This document shows positions 24,763-34,000 of a stretch of DNA of 64,000 bases, piece after piece. How positions within the stretch are numbered: the stretch's first letter is position 1; every line of letters begins with the position of its first letter. The DNA is from Arthrobacter terrae (lineage in GTDB: Bacteria > Actinomycetota > Actinomycetes > Actinomycetales > Micrococcaceae): positions 77,775 to 141,774 of the forward strand of contig NZ_JADNYM010000003.1 of NCBI RefSeq assembly GCF_015708085.1. The letters run 5' to 3'. The notes below the pieces were generated by a model, which saw nothing but the letters and a program-made list of their open reading frames with translations, was not told the origin of the DNA and made no database searches. The position numbers were made by a program, and so were the translations under genes.

Positions 24763-26463
24763 CTAGCTGGACGTTCCCAGTGGCAGCCGCAGGACCGCGG
24801 TCGTCCCGTGCCCCGGTGAGCTGAGCAGCCGGATGGAACCGCCGTGCCGTTCCACAATGGACTTAACCACATTCAGACCCAGGCCGAAGCCCTTGGTATT
24901 GGAATTACGTGCGGTCTCCGAACGGAAGAACTGGGTAAAGACATGGTCCTGGTCTTCTTCTGCGATTCCGACCCCCTGATCCTGAATCTCAACGACGGCC
25001 TGACCGGCGACGGCGTCCTTGTGGCACCGCACGGTAACGGTGGTTTCGGGCTCGCTGTACTTGACGGCATTGGAGAAGAGATTGTCCAACACCTGGCCGA
25101 TTCTGTCGGGATCAGCCAGCGCCACGAGCGGGCCACTGACTTCGTTGATGATGCTGATGGAGCGGGTGTTGGCGGCCGGCGCAATGGATTCCACGGCACT
25201 GTGCACTACGGCGGTCAGGTCCATCTGCACCGGTGTCATGCTCAGTGTGGACTCGGCGGCGGACATCAGATCCTGCACGCGCGTGCGTAACCTTTCGGCA
25301 TTGCGCTCAATAATGTCCAGCTCGGGGCCAGGGTTGACGGCGGAATCCTCCAACCGCTCGCGCAGCAGATCCGTATAACCGAGGATGGACGTCAGCGGTG
25401 TCCGCAGCTCATGGGAGACCGACGCCACAAACCCGTTCTGAGCCGCGGTGGCCTCCATCAGCGCGCTGATATTGGCGAAGGCTATAACAAACCCGGTGGT
25501 CCGTCCCTCAGCGTCCAGAACCGGGCGGGATGTGGCGTAGTAGGCGAGCCGGCGCCCATGCTCCTCGGTCCAGAACAGGTAATTACTGTATATTTCGCCG
25601 CGGTTTGCCCTGGCGACGGGCCGGCGCTCGGGGGGAATGGGTGTGCGTCTGTCGGATTCATACATGATCTTTGTGCCCTCGCCCATCGCCTCCCATTCGA
25701 TCCGTGGGGCACCTCGAAGCTGCGCCCTTTTTGCCGCCATATGTTCTTCGGCGAGGCCCGGGTTATTGGTCAGCAGTGTGTTGCCGTCGGCATCTACTGC
25801 AACGACGCCGACCTCCACGGCGTCGAGGATGGACTGCAGCAGCTGCTTCTGCTCGCCGGCACGTGCCAATGCTGCTTTGAGCCGGAAAGTAGCCGCGCGC
25901 AGCCCGCGGGTCTGGGCTTCAAGCCGACCGGTGATCACGCTGACGGTCAGGCCGACGGCAGCCACCACCAGCGGCAGCAGGGCCAGTCTGGCCCATTGCT
26001 GCGAGGTGAACGGCGTTCCGGCCAGAAGCAGGGGAACGACGACGATGGCGGCGGTTCCGGCGGTGCTGACGGCGACGCCGCGGTACTTATCCGATGTGGC
26101 CAGCCAGATGGCCGGGAAAACCGTCATCAGTCCGAGGACGTCCAGCACCGATTGAGAACCCACCCGTGCCAGACCGATGGCCAGTAGGCCAAGTATCGGC
26201 AGCGCCAGCGGCGCTTTGCGGGGGAGCCTATGCCAAGGCACCAGCACGGAGGAGACCATGCTGCCCAGAAGCACCAGGTAACCGGCGGCAAATGATGCCT
26301 CGGCAAGGAGCTGTGGATAGGCCGCGCTGAAGACAGCACCGGTGACAAACATGGTGATCGCCAGCGGCAGGAGACGGATCAGCGAGGAATAGCGCCCGCC
26401 GCTGCCCACGAGCAGCGTCGCCAGCGGCACCTCCGTTGCTGACGGACGGACCATGGAGCTCAT
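24763..26463 (-). CDS. Membrane sensor histidine kinase 2
   Basis: 566 residues. Five to six helices in about residues 25-190 without long external loops, a coiled coil and PAS-like domain (about 195-330), HisKA with His351 in VSHELRTPLTS and HATPase (N box LDNLFSNAVKYS, G1 EIQDQGVGIAEEDQ, G2 GFGLGLNVVKS). Same layout as kinase 1, for example the shared phrases VPWHRLPR/IPWGRLPR and GVVAVDADG/GLVAVDAAG, so the two arose by duplication of a response-regulator/kinase module. AAAGG lies seven bases before the start, and the 5' region is a long pyrimidine tract on the coding strand. Confidence 0.9.
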   Translation of the reverse strand: MSSMVRPSATEVPLATLLVGSGGRYSSLIRLLPLAITMFVTGAVFSAAYPQLLAEASFAAGYLVLLGSMVSSVLVPWHRLPRKAPLALPILGLLAIGLARVGSQSVLDVLGLMTVFPAIWLATSDKYRGVAVSTAGTAAIVVVPLLLAGTPFTSQQWARLALLPLVVAAVGLTVSVITGRLEAQTRGLRAATFRLKAALARAGEQKQLLQSILDAVEVGVVAVDADGNTLLTNNPGLAEEHMAAKRAQLRGAPRIEWEAMGEGTKIMYESDRRTPIPPERRPVARANRGEIYSNYLFWTEEHGRRLAYYATSRPVLDAEGRTTGFVIAFANISALMEATAAQNGFVASVSHELRTPLTSILGYTDLLRERLEDSAVNPGPELDIIERNAERLRTRVQDLMSAAESTLSMTPVQMDLTAVVHSAVESIAPAANTRSISIINEVSGPLVALADPDRIGQVLDNLFSNAVKYSEPETTVTVRCHKDAVAGQAVVEIQDQGVGIAEEDQDHVFTQFFRSETARNSNTKGFGLGLNVVKSIVERHGGSIRLLSSPGHGTTAVLRLPLGTSS

Positions 26464-26473
26464 GCGGAAACCT

Positions 26474-26573
26474 TTGAGAGAGGGAGCGAGTGGGGGACAG
26501 TGGGGGAGAGCGAGGGGAGTCAGCGAGAGACAGTGAGCGAGAGACAGTGAGAGAGAGGGAGAAGAGTGAAATC
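26474..26573. repeat. 100-bp polypurine tract with 14-bp direct repeats
   Basis: Almost only G and A on the plus strand, with few pyrimidines. It includes GCGAGAGACAGTGA twice in tandem (26523-26536 and 26537-26550) and TGGGGGACAG/TGGGGGAGAG. It forms the 5' untranslated region or promoter side of kinase 2 and could adopt triplex or other non-B structure. Confidence 0.8.
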
Positions 26574-26664
26574 GGCCGGCGTCAGCTGTGGCTGCCCATG
26601 CCCGGGCGAGTCTGTGGGTGGGGCGCGGGTGGCTGCGATCGACCCCGTCAGCTGCAGTCGTACC

Positions 26665-27996
26665 TCACACTTTACCGAATACGTCGGGGATACCGTCGCC
26701 ATCCCGATCTGTCGTCTCCAGCTCCGCGACGTGGCGATAATGCCGATTCCGGGCGCGCAGCACAATGGCCGCGAGCAGGGCGGAGATCAGCGATCCCGCG
26801 AGAATCGCGACCTTCGCGTGGTCGTTATGCGCGGAATCCACGCCGAAGCTCAGCTCGCTGATCAGCAGTGAAACTGTGAAACCCATCCCGGCCAGGAGTG
26901 CAAGACCTGCGACGTCGATCCAAGCCAGACCGTCGTCGAGCTCGGCTTTGCTGGTTTTGGTGACCAGCCAGGTCGCACCGAACACGCCCAACGCTTTGCC
27001 GGCGACCAGCGCGACCACAATGCCCACCGCTACCGAATCGGTCAGCGCGGACTTGAGCCCGCTTGCACCGCCAATGGCGACGCCTGCGGAGAAGAAAGCG
27101 AAAAGTGGCACGGCCACGCCGGCGGACAGGGGGCGGATATGGTGCTCGAGATGCTCCGCAAGCCCCGGGCCGGCCTCCGGGCCGCCGTTTTTGCGCGAAC
27201 GCAGCACCGGAACGGCGAAGCCAAGCAGGACGCCGGCTACGGTGGCATGGATCCCGGAGGCGTGGATCAGGATCCAGACCGCCAGCGCCAGCGGCAGCAG
27301 CAGGTACCAGCTGCGGATCCGCTTCTGCACAAGAAAGGTGAAGGCAGCGAGCGGGATCAGCGCGAATGCCAGCATCGACAGGTGCAGCTCACCGGGATAA
27401 AACACCGCGATAATGGCAATGGCAATGAGGTCATCCACTACTGCCAGGGTCAGTAAGAAGGTCCGCAGGGCCGCGGGAAGATGCGTGCTGATCACCGCCA
27501 GTACGGCCAGGGCGAACGCGATGTCAGTGGCGGTGGGGATGGCCCAGCCGCGCAATGCTTCGGGGCCCGCCGCGAGATTCACCACGGTGTAAAGCACCGC
27601 GGGAAGGGCTACGCCGCCAAATGCCGCTGCTACCGGCACGGCCGCCCGGCTCGGATTGCGCAGGTCTCCGGCCACAAATTCCCGTTTGAGTTCCAGCCCG
27701 GCGACGAAGAAGAAAATTGCCAGCAGACCGTCGGCCGCCCAATGCCCCAGCGGCAGCATGAGGTGCAGAAAGTCCACTCCGACGGTGGTGTCGCGAAGGG
27801 CGAAATAGCTCTCCGACGCGGGCGAATTAGCCCAGATCAGGGCGGCGACGGTGGCGATCAGCAGGAGGGCGCCGCCGACGGTCTCTTTGCGCAAAATGGC
27901 GGCCACGCGCAGATGCTCGGGGTAGCTGGAACGGCTGAAGATGCGGGCTACCGGCCGGCTTCGGCGTGAATCTGACGGGGAGGTTGGTGTTGGCAT
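26665..27996 (-). CDS. nhaA: Na+/H+ antiporter NhaA
   Basis: 443 residues from ATG 27996 (GTG 28008 is an alternative). About 12 membrane helices; characteristic motifs are [31 protein letters not shown] and [10 protein letters not shown] with the paired aspartates that bind and exchange Na+ and H+. It exports sodium for pH and salt homeostasis in the plasma membrane. The cytoplasmic C-terminal tail ends with [14 protein letters not shown], matching a DxDxDGxxD calcium-binding loop of the thrombospondin type 3 kind, unusual for NhaA. It sits between signalling genes and is divergent from kinase 3. Confidence 0.92.
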   Translation of the reverse strand: MPTPTSPSDSRRSRPVARIFSRSSYPEHLRVAAILRKETVGGALLLIATVAALIWANSPASESYFALRDTTVGVDFLHLMLPLGHWAADGLLAIFFFVAGLELKREFVAGDLRNPSRAAVPVAAAFGGVALPAVLYTVVNLAAGPEALRGWAIPTATDIAFALAVLAVISTHLPAALRTFLLTLAVVDDLIAIAIIAVFYPGELHLSMLAFALIPLAAFTFLVQKRIRSWYLLLPLALAVWILIHASGIHATVAGVLLGFAVPVLRSRKNGGPEAGPGLAEHLEHHIRPLSAGVAVPLFAFFSAGVAIGGASGLKSALTDSVAVGIVVALVAGKALGVFGATWLVTKTSKAELDDGLAWIDVAGLALLAGMGFTVSLLISELSFGVDSAHNDHAKVAILAGSLISALLAAIVLRARNRHYRHVAELETTDRDGDGIPDVFGKV

Positions 27997-28155
27997 CGGG
28001 AATCTCACAATCGGTGGGAGGGTGCGGCAAATCCATTGCCGACCAGACTTCCCGGCGCACCGGTCCCTAGTCTACCGGAGCATGGTGCAGTAGTGCCGTC
28101 CCTGCGGGGTAGTGTAGCCCTAATAAAGGTCTTGTCGACTGTAAGGGGGGCGGTG

Positions 28156-28200
28156 ATGATAGACACTGCGATGATAAACACTGCGGTGATAGACACTGCG
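28156..28200 (+). repeat. Three 15-bp repeats, each beginning with a start codon
   Basis: 28156-28170, 28171-28185 and 28186-28200 are ATGATAGACACTGCG-like units, starting ATG, ATG and GTG and keeping the frame. They form the very N-terminus of kinase 3, so the true start and the N-terminal length are ambiguous by whole units. Confidence 0.8.
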
Positions 28201-29892
28201 GCAACAGAGCAGGCTGTGCCTGCTTTTCAGCGGCGGACGGCTGCGCTGACGGCCCTGGTGATCCACCCCGACGCGCAAATCCGGCGGAGCGTGACGGCGG
28301 AACTTGAGGCGGCAGGACTTGCCGTGGTGTCGCGGTCGAGCGGGTTGATGGCGCCGGTTGAAATGACGCCGGACATCATTTTATTGGACGTGGACGGGCC
28401 TACGTCGTCCGCCATCGACACTTTGCGCCTGCTGAACGGGGACCAATACGCAGCAGGCACTCCGGTTGTTGGACTGACGTCCATTTCCGGAATGCCGGAC
28501 ATGTCCACGGGTTTTGCCGCCGGTATAGCGGACTATGCCATTGCCCCCTTCTTCGGGCCGGCATTCGTGCACCGGATCACCACCGTGCTCGCCAGGTTCG
28601 GCCAGCTGCGGATTGCCCGGCAGGGGGCTGAACGGCTGCGCGAGCAGGCCCGGGCCATTTTGGTGGCGGTCCGCAGCACCAATGATCCCGCCGCCATGGC
28701 CGCCCACATGGTCGCTGGCCTGGGCGAGACCTTTGGGGCCGATCGCGTCTGGCTGCACGTCTTTGAAGACTCGAGGGTCCCCCATCTCACCGCCGAATGG
28801 AACCGCCCGGGCTTGTCCGCCGTGGAGCTGCCATGGGAAGAGGCCGGCGGACCGACGCAGCATCTGGCCGACCGGCTCTGGTCCTCGACCAAGGCGCTGG
28901 CTGTCGATGACCATGCGGACCGCCAGGAGTTGCCCGATGGTGCCGAGCTGGCCGAGGGTGTGTGCGCGCCGGAAGTCCTGGCGTCCCTGGCGGTACCGCT
29001 CGGTGAAGGAAAAGCCGCCTTCGGTATCGTTTGGCTGCTGATGACCGACGGCCCGCGGATGTGGACCACGGCGGAGGTCACGCTGGTCCAGCAGGTCTGC
29101 GGAAACCTCGAGCATGCTCTGGTGCAGGGGCATCTGATCACCGGGCAGCAGAGCGTCATGGAGCGCCTGCTGGAACTGGACAAAGCGAAAAGTGACTTTG
29201 TGGCCACCGTGAACCACGAGCTGCGCACCCCACTGACCTCCATCACCGGATACCTGGATATGGTCCGCGATGGTGCCGGTGGTCCCGTTCCGCCGGCTGC
29301 ACTGGCAATGCTGGATATCGTGGACCGCAATGCCAACCGGCTGCGGCAATTGATTGAGGACATGCTCACCATTTCCAGGATGGATTCCGTTGCCGACGAG
29401 GTGACGTCGACCGAGGTTAACGTCGGTACGCTGCTCACCGCCGTCGTCGCAGCCCTACAGCCGATCGCAGCGGCGAAGCGGGTGAGCCTTGAATGCGACT
29501 ATTCCGAGGGTTCCCTGCTGGTCGGCGGCGACGCAGCGGCGTTGGAGCAGGTCTTTACCAATGTCGTCTCCAACGCCGTGAAGTTTACGCCCGCGCTCGG
29601 CCGGGTCGTCGTCGTCGGACGGCAAACAGCGGCCGCGGATGGGAGCGCGGCAGTCACCATTGACGTCTCCGACACCGGAATTGGCATCCCGGAATCGGAC
29701 CTGCCCAAGCTGTTCGGGCGTTTTTTCCGGGCCACAAATGCCTCGGCTGCGGCCATACCCGGGACCGGACTTGGCCTGGCAATTGCCCGGGGCATAGTGG
29801 TCCGCCACGGTGGCGATGTCAGCGTTAAATCCAAGGTGGGCAGCGGTACCACGATGTCTGTCACGCTGCCCGCCGCCACCCCAACTGGGTAG
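28156..29892 (+). CDS. Hybrid-like sensor kinase 3 with degenerate receiver and GAF
   Basis: 578 residues from ATG 28156, with AAGGGGGG just upstream; the frame stays open further 5'. After a repeat-coded N-terminus (about 1-15) comes a receiver-like domain (about 30-150) with Asp in IILLDVDG but HPDA in place of the acidic pair and IAPFF where a lysine is expected, so probably a pseudo-receiver. A GAF-like domain (about 175-335), HisKA with His354 in VNHELRTPLTS and a HATPase with FTNVVSNAVKF and GTGLGLAIARG follow. No membrane helices, so a cytosolic kinase. It may integrate signals with the two membrane kinases nearby (inference). Confidence 0.85.
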   Translation: MIDTAMINTAVIDTAATEQAVPAFQRRTAALTALVIHPDAQIRRSVTAELEAAGLAVVSRSSGLMAPVEMTPDIILLDVDGPTSSAIDTLRLLNGDQYAAGTPVVGLTSISGMPDMSTGFAAGIADYAIAPFFGPAFVHRITTVLARFGQLRIARQGAERLREQARAILVAVRSTNDPAAMAAHMVAGLGETFGADRVWLHVFEDSRVPHLTAEWNRPGLSAVELPWEEAGGPTQHLADRLWSSTKALAVDDHADRQELPDGAELAEGVCAPEVLASLAVPLGEGKAAFGIVWLLMTDGPRMWTTAEVTLVQQVCGNLEHALVQGHLITGQQSVMERLLELDKAKSDFVATVNHELRTPLTSITGYLDMVRDGAGGPVPPAALAMLDIVDRNANRLRQLIEDMLTISRMDSVADEVTSTEVNVGTLLTAVVAALQPIAAAKRVSLECDYSEGSLLVGGDAAALEQVFTNVVSNAVKFTPALGRVVVVGRQTAAADGSAAVTIDVSDTGIGIPESDLPKLFGRFFRATNASAAAIPGTGLGLAIARGIVVRHGGDVSVKSKVGSGTTMSVTLPAATPTG

Positions 29893-29945
29893 CAGCTACG
29901 GCACGCAAAACGCGTTTTGGCTGCAGTTGCTGCTACCCAGTTGGG
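29880..29945. terminator. Bidirectional terminator containing both stop codons
   Basis: A perfect 17-bp inverted repeat (29880-29896 and 29929-29945) brackets a 32-base loop, which itself holds the 14-bp palindrome CAAAACGCGTTTTG. The arms contain the TAG stop codons of both convergent genes, so both proteins end in Pro-Thr-Gly. No long T tract. Confidence 0.75.
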
Positions 29946-30163
29946 CTGACCAGGGTACGAATGCCGATCACTGCCGTAGCCAGCCCGAGCACCATGGAGG
30001 TGGAGACGAGCATCAGGTGAGTTGTGAGGAACCGGGTGGCTCTGCCGTCCTGGTCGCGGGACCGGGGATCTTTGAGGATCCGACGCATGAATTGCGGCCA
30101 GACCAGCAGCGACCAGAGGCCGGCAATGATCAGCACGATGGACAGGCCAAGGGGGAGCTGCAC
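29933..30163 (-). CDS. SCO4848-family small membrane protein
   Basis: 76 residues from GTG 30163, chosen because GGAGA lies seven bases upstream; longer starts lack a ribosome binding site. Two membrane helices (about 4-22 and 48-68) flank a polar segment VWPQFMRRILKDPRSRDQDGRATRFLTTH, typical in arrangement of the SCO4848 family of actinobacterial membrane proteins, recognised from memory. Function unknown. The 3' end is formed by the shared inverted repeat with kinase 3. Confidence 0.65.
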   Translation of the reverse strand: MQLPLGLSIVLIIAGLWSLLVWPQFMRRILKDPRSRDQDGRATRFLTTHLMLVSTSMVLGLATAVIGIRTLVSPTG

Positions 30164-30209
30164 GAGAGGTTCTCCAGGTTTTTGTCGATTAGGCGGTCGT
30201 TGTACGGCC

Positions 30210-30725
30210 TCAGGCCGGGTCCGCTGCACGGTGCTCATCGAGCCACTTTTGCGCATGCGTGGCCTGCAGGTTCAAGGCCTTACCAATCATCGGTTCGGCG
30301 GCTTCAACTATTTTTGTGCCGAGGAAAGGGACGGCCGAAGTGACGGTTCCCTCCACCTCCACCAGGCTGCCGGAGTTCTGCTGGAGAATGCGTTCGACGG
30401 CGGTCACGGTCAGGGGTGCGCCGGTTACGGAGAGTGTAACGGCGATCTCGCGGGAGCCATCCGCCGCAGGAGCGGACCAGTCTTCAAGCTGGCTGACAGT
30501 GATCGAGGAACCGACAAATTTCCTGGCCAGCTCCGGGAGCTTGTCCGTGGGCAACGTGCGGACCGTTTTGGTGCTGAAGGCTGTCTCCAGTGCGCCGGTG
30601 CGCTCGAACGAGGTCAGTTTTCCGCCGATGGATTCGGTGCTGCTGCGGATAAAGTCTTCATCCGTGAAGACCGCCGTAACCCGCTGGGCGGGATGGGAAA
30701 GAGTTGTGGTTGCGCGCAGCGCCAT
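30210..30725 (-). CDS. DUF2505-family protein
   Basis: 171 residues from ATG 30725 with GGAGGAACC before it; the upstream extension of the frame is excluded. Features LSHPAQRVTAVFTDEDFIRSS near the start and GTVTSAVPFLGTKIVEAAEPMIGKAL near the end fit DUF2505, a SRPBCC-like actinobacterial family of unknown function, possibly lipid or small-molecule binding. Soluble, with no signal peptide. Divergent from mfd; its stop lies 46 bp before the SCO4848-type gene start, so the two may be co-transcribed. Confidence 0.75.
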   Translation of the reverse strand: MALRATTTLSHPAQRVTAVFTDEDFIRSSTESIGGKLTSFERTGALETAFSTKTVRTLPTDKLPELARKFVGSSITVSQLEDWSAPAADGSREIAVTLSVTGAPLTVTAVERILQQNSGSLVEVEGTVTSAVPFLGTKIVEAAEPMIGKALNLQATHAQKWLDEHRAADPA

Positions 30726-30792
30726 GGTTCCTCCGATAAGTTGTTGAGCGGGCGTCCGGCAGATCCTAGGATACAGTGAGCGCCGCTGCACG

Positions 30793-30844
30793 CCCGACGA
30801 CGGCTCCCGACGACGGCTATTGACGACGGCTATCGACGACGGCC
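30793..30844. repeat. Four 13-bp tandem repeats
   Basis: Units with core CGACGACGGC at 30793-30805, 30806-30818, 30819-30831 and 30832-30844, in the non-coding region between the DUF2505 gene and mfd. Differences are limited to two or three bases per unit. Confidence 0.75.
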
Positions 30845-30922
30845 TTCGTGGTCGGGCTCCCGGGTTGGACGCCGGGCTTGACGCTGGGGTCCCCTCGGGG
30901 CTGGGGCCTTCGGCGCGTAAGA

Positions 30923-30951
30923 TTGAGTTGTCCCCGGGGTTCATTATGAAC
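30923..30951 (+). promoter_or_regulatory. Candidate mfd promoter with palindrome
   Basis: TTGAGT (30923-30928) and TATGAA (30945-30950), 16 bases apart, could be -35 and -10 boxes. A perfect 13-bp palindrome, GTTCAT-T-ATGAAC (30939-30951), overlaps the -10 box and CCCCGGGG lies just before it, a place where a repressor would block transcription. Confidence 0.35.
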
Positions 30952-31017
30952 TTCGGGTTATTGTGCTGGCTTTTTGTTATCAGCGCGCCTTTTTTGTTCT
31001 GCTGAGGAGAAACATCC

Positions 31018-34000
31018 ATGAGCCTAAATGGCCTGCGAACTGCCCTGCTGGACGATCCTGCTTTTGCGCGCGTCCGCGGTTATGCGGCCACCCCGCATGC
31101 CGAGCGCAGCCAGGATCTTCAGTTCGGGGCTCCGTCGGGGCTGCGGGCCGCGCTACTGGCCGAGGTGGCCGAGGGCCTGGCGGGCGTTTGTGGTCCGGAC
31201 GGGCGCGGTGGCGTCGTGCTGGCAGTGACGGCAACGGGACGCGAAACGGAAGACGTTGCGGCGGCCCTGCGCGCGTTTCTGCCCGCTGACGCGGTGGCGG
31301 AATTTCCCAGTTGGGAAACTTTGCCGCACGAACGCCTTTCGCCGCGTTCAGACACGGTGGGCCGTCGACTGGCGGTGCTGCGCCGGCTCAGCCACCCGGA
31401 GCCGGGCGAAAAGCTGCGCGTCGTGGTGGCGCCGGTCAGGGCTGTGGTGCAGCCGTTGGTGGCGGGACTGGGGGATCTGGTGCCGGTTACTGTCAAAGTC
31501 GGCGATGAGGTCTCCTTCAGCGATCTGATTACCCGCCTGGCAGGGGCGGCCTATGCACGGGTGGACATGGTGACGCGCCGCGGTGAGTTCGCCGTACGCG
31601 GCGGGATCCTGGACGTTTTCCCACCCACCGAGGACCACCCGATCCGGGTGGAATTCTTTGGCGATGAGGTGGAACAGATGCGCTGGTTCGCGGTCGCGGA
31701 CCAGCGCTCGCTGGGGACGATCGGCGTGGTGCACCCGACGACGTTGTATGCGCCGCCATGCCGGGAAATTCTGATCACGCCCTCGGTGATGTCACGGGCC
31801 GCGATGCTTAAAGACAAGATGCCTGCTGCTGCGGCCATGCTGGAAAAAATTGCCGGCGGTATTGCCGTGGAGGGAATGGAATCTCTCGCTCCCGCCCTGG
31901 TGGCTGGGATGGTCCCGCTGAGTTCATTGTTCCCACCCGGTTCCGTGGCCGTAGTGGTGGAACCGGAAAAAGTCCGTGCCCGTGCCCACGATCTGGAGTC
32001 AACCAACGAGGAGTTTCTGGAAGCTGCCTGGTCCACGGCCTCCGAAGGCGGAGTCGCCCCGCTGGATCTGGCCTCGCAGGAGGGCTTGGATCTGACAGCG
32101 GCGAGTTTCAAATCCCTGGCCGTTACCCGGGCCAGTGCGCTCGCCGCCGGCGTGAGCTGGTGGTCCATCACCTCCTTCAGCACCGATGAGGACCTGCTCC
32201 CGGACATCGACGTGCTGAACCTGCCCGCCCGCGAACCGCGCGGATATCAGGGGGACGTGGCGGAGATGATGGAGTTCATCGGCTCAAGGGTCAGTGATCA
32301 GTGGCGTCTGGTCGTGGCGACGGGCGGCCCCGGGCCGGCGCAGCGGTTGGCCGAGCTGTTCCATGACGCCAACATTCCTGCAGCGCGGGTGGAGAGTCTG
32401 GACCGGCCGCCGCAGCCGGGCATCATCGAGATCACTACCGCCGCCGTCGGCCGCGGTTTTGTCTTTGACGGGCTCAAGCTGGGGCTGCTGACGGAGGCGG
32501 ACCTGCTCGGGAAAAACTCGGTCAGCTCGACCCGCGATATGCGCAGGCTGCCGTCCAGACGCCGCAATGCCGTGGATCCGCTGCAGCTGCGTGCGGGTGA
32601 TTTTGTGGTTCATGAACAACACGGCGTGGGTAAATTCGTCGAGCTGATGCAGCGGAAGGTTTCCACCAGCGCAAGCGGGGGAGCTGGGCTGCGCGAGTAC
32701 CTGGTGCTCGAATATGCGCCCGCCAAGCGCGGTGGGCCCGGGGACAGGCTCTTCGTTCCGACCGATCAGCTGGACCAGATCACTGCTTATGTGGGCGGCG
32801 ATGCACCGGCGCTGAGCAAAATGGGCGGCTCGGACTGGGCCAGCACCAAGAACAAGGCGCGTAAGGCGGTCAAGGAAATTGCCGGCGAGCTGATCCGGCT
32901 GTATTCGGCCCGGATGGCGACCCGCGGGCATGCCTTCGGTCCGGATACGCCGTGGCAGCGCGAGCTGGAGGAGGCGTTTCCCTATGTGGAAACCCCGGAC
33001 CAGCTGACCACGATCAATGAGGTCAAAGCGGATATGGAAAAGGAAGTCCCGATGGACCGACTGGTGTCCGGCGATGTGGGCTACGGGAAGACCGAGATCG
33101 CGGTCCGGGCGGCGTTCAAGGCGGTGCAGGATGGCAAGCAGGTGGCGATGCTGGTGCCGACCACGTTGCTGGCGCAGCAGCACCTGGAGACTTTCGGCGA
33201 GCGGTTCTCCGGTTTCCCGGTGCGGATTAAGCCGCTGTCGCGTTTCCAGACGGCGAAGGAAAGCAAGGAAACCGTTGAAGGTCTGCGCAGCGGAGCCGTG
33301 GACGTGGTGATTGGCACGCATCGGTTGCTCTCCAAAGAGGTGCAGTTCAAAGACCTGGGCCTGGTCATTGTGGATGAGGAACAGCGCTTCGGGGTGGAAC
33401 ACAAGGAGGAGCTCAAGAAGATGCGCACCAACGTGGACGTATTGGCGATGAGCGCGACGCCGATTCCCCGCACACTGGAGATGTCGCTGACCGGGATCAG
33501 GGAAACATCTACGCTGGCCACGCCCCCGGAGGAGCGGCATCCGGTGCTGACCTATGTGGGGGCGTATACGGACAAGCAGGCCTCGGCGGCGATCCGGCGT
33601 GAGCTGATGCGCGAGGGGCAGGTGTTCTTTGTGCATAACCGGGTTTCCTCTATTGAACGCACGGCCGCGCATCTGAAGGAGCTGGTGCCGGAAGCACGCG
33701 TGGCTGTGGCGCACGGGCAGATGAGTGAGTCCCGGCTGGAACAGATCATTGTGGACTTCTGGGAGAAGCGCTTTGATGTGCTGGTCTGCACCACGATCAT
33801 TGAGACCGGTCTGGACATTTCCAATGCCAATACGCTCATCGTGGACCGGGCGGATAACTTCGGCCTCTCCCAGCTGCACCAGCTCCGCGGCCGGGTGGGC
33901 CGCGGACGCGAGCGTGCCTACGCGTATTTCCTCTACCCGTTCGACAAACCGCTGGGTGAGGTGGCGCTGGAGCGGCTCAAGGCCGTCGCCGCGCACAATG

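Noticed and set aside
30726-31019. N-terminal extension of the DUF2505 protein
   Set aside because: The frame is open, but it covers tandem repeats and the mfd promoter side; GGAGG before ATG 30725 and the family start LSHPAQRV support the short form.
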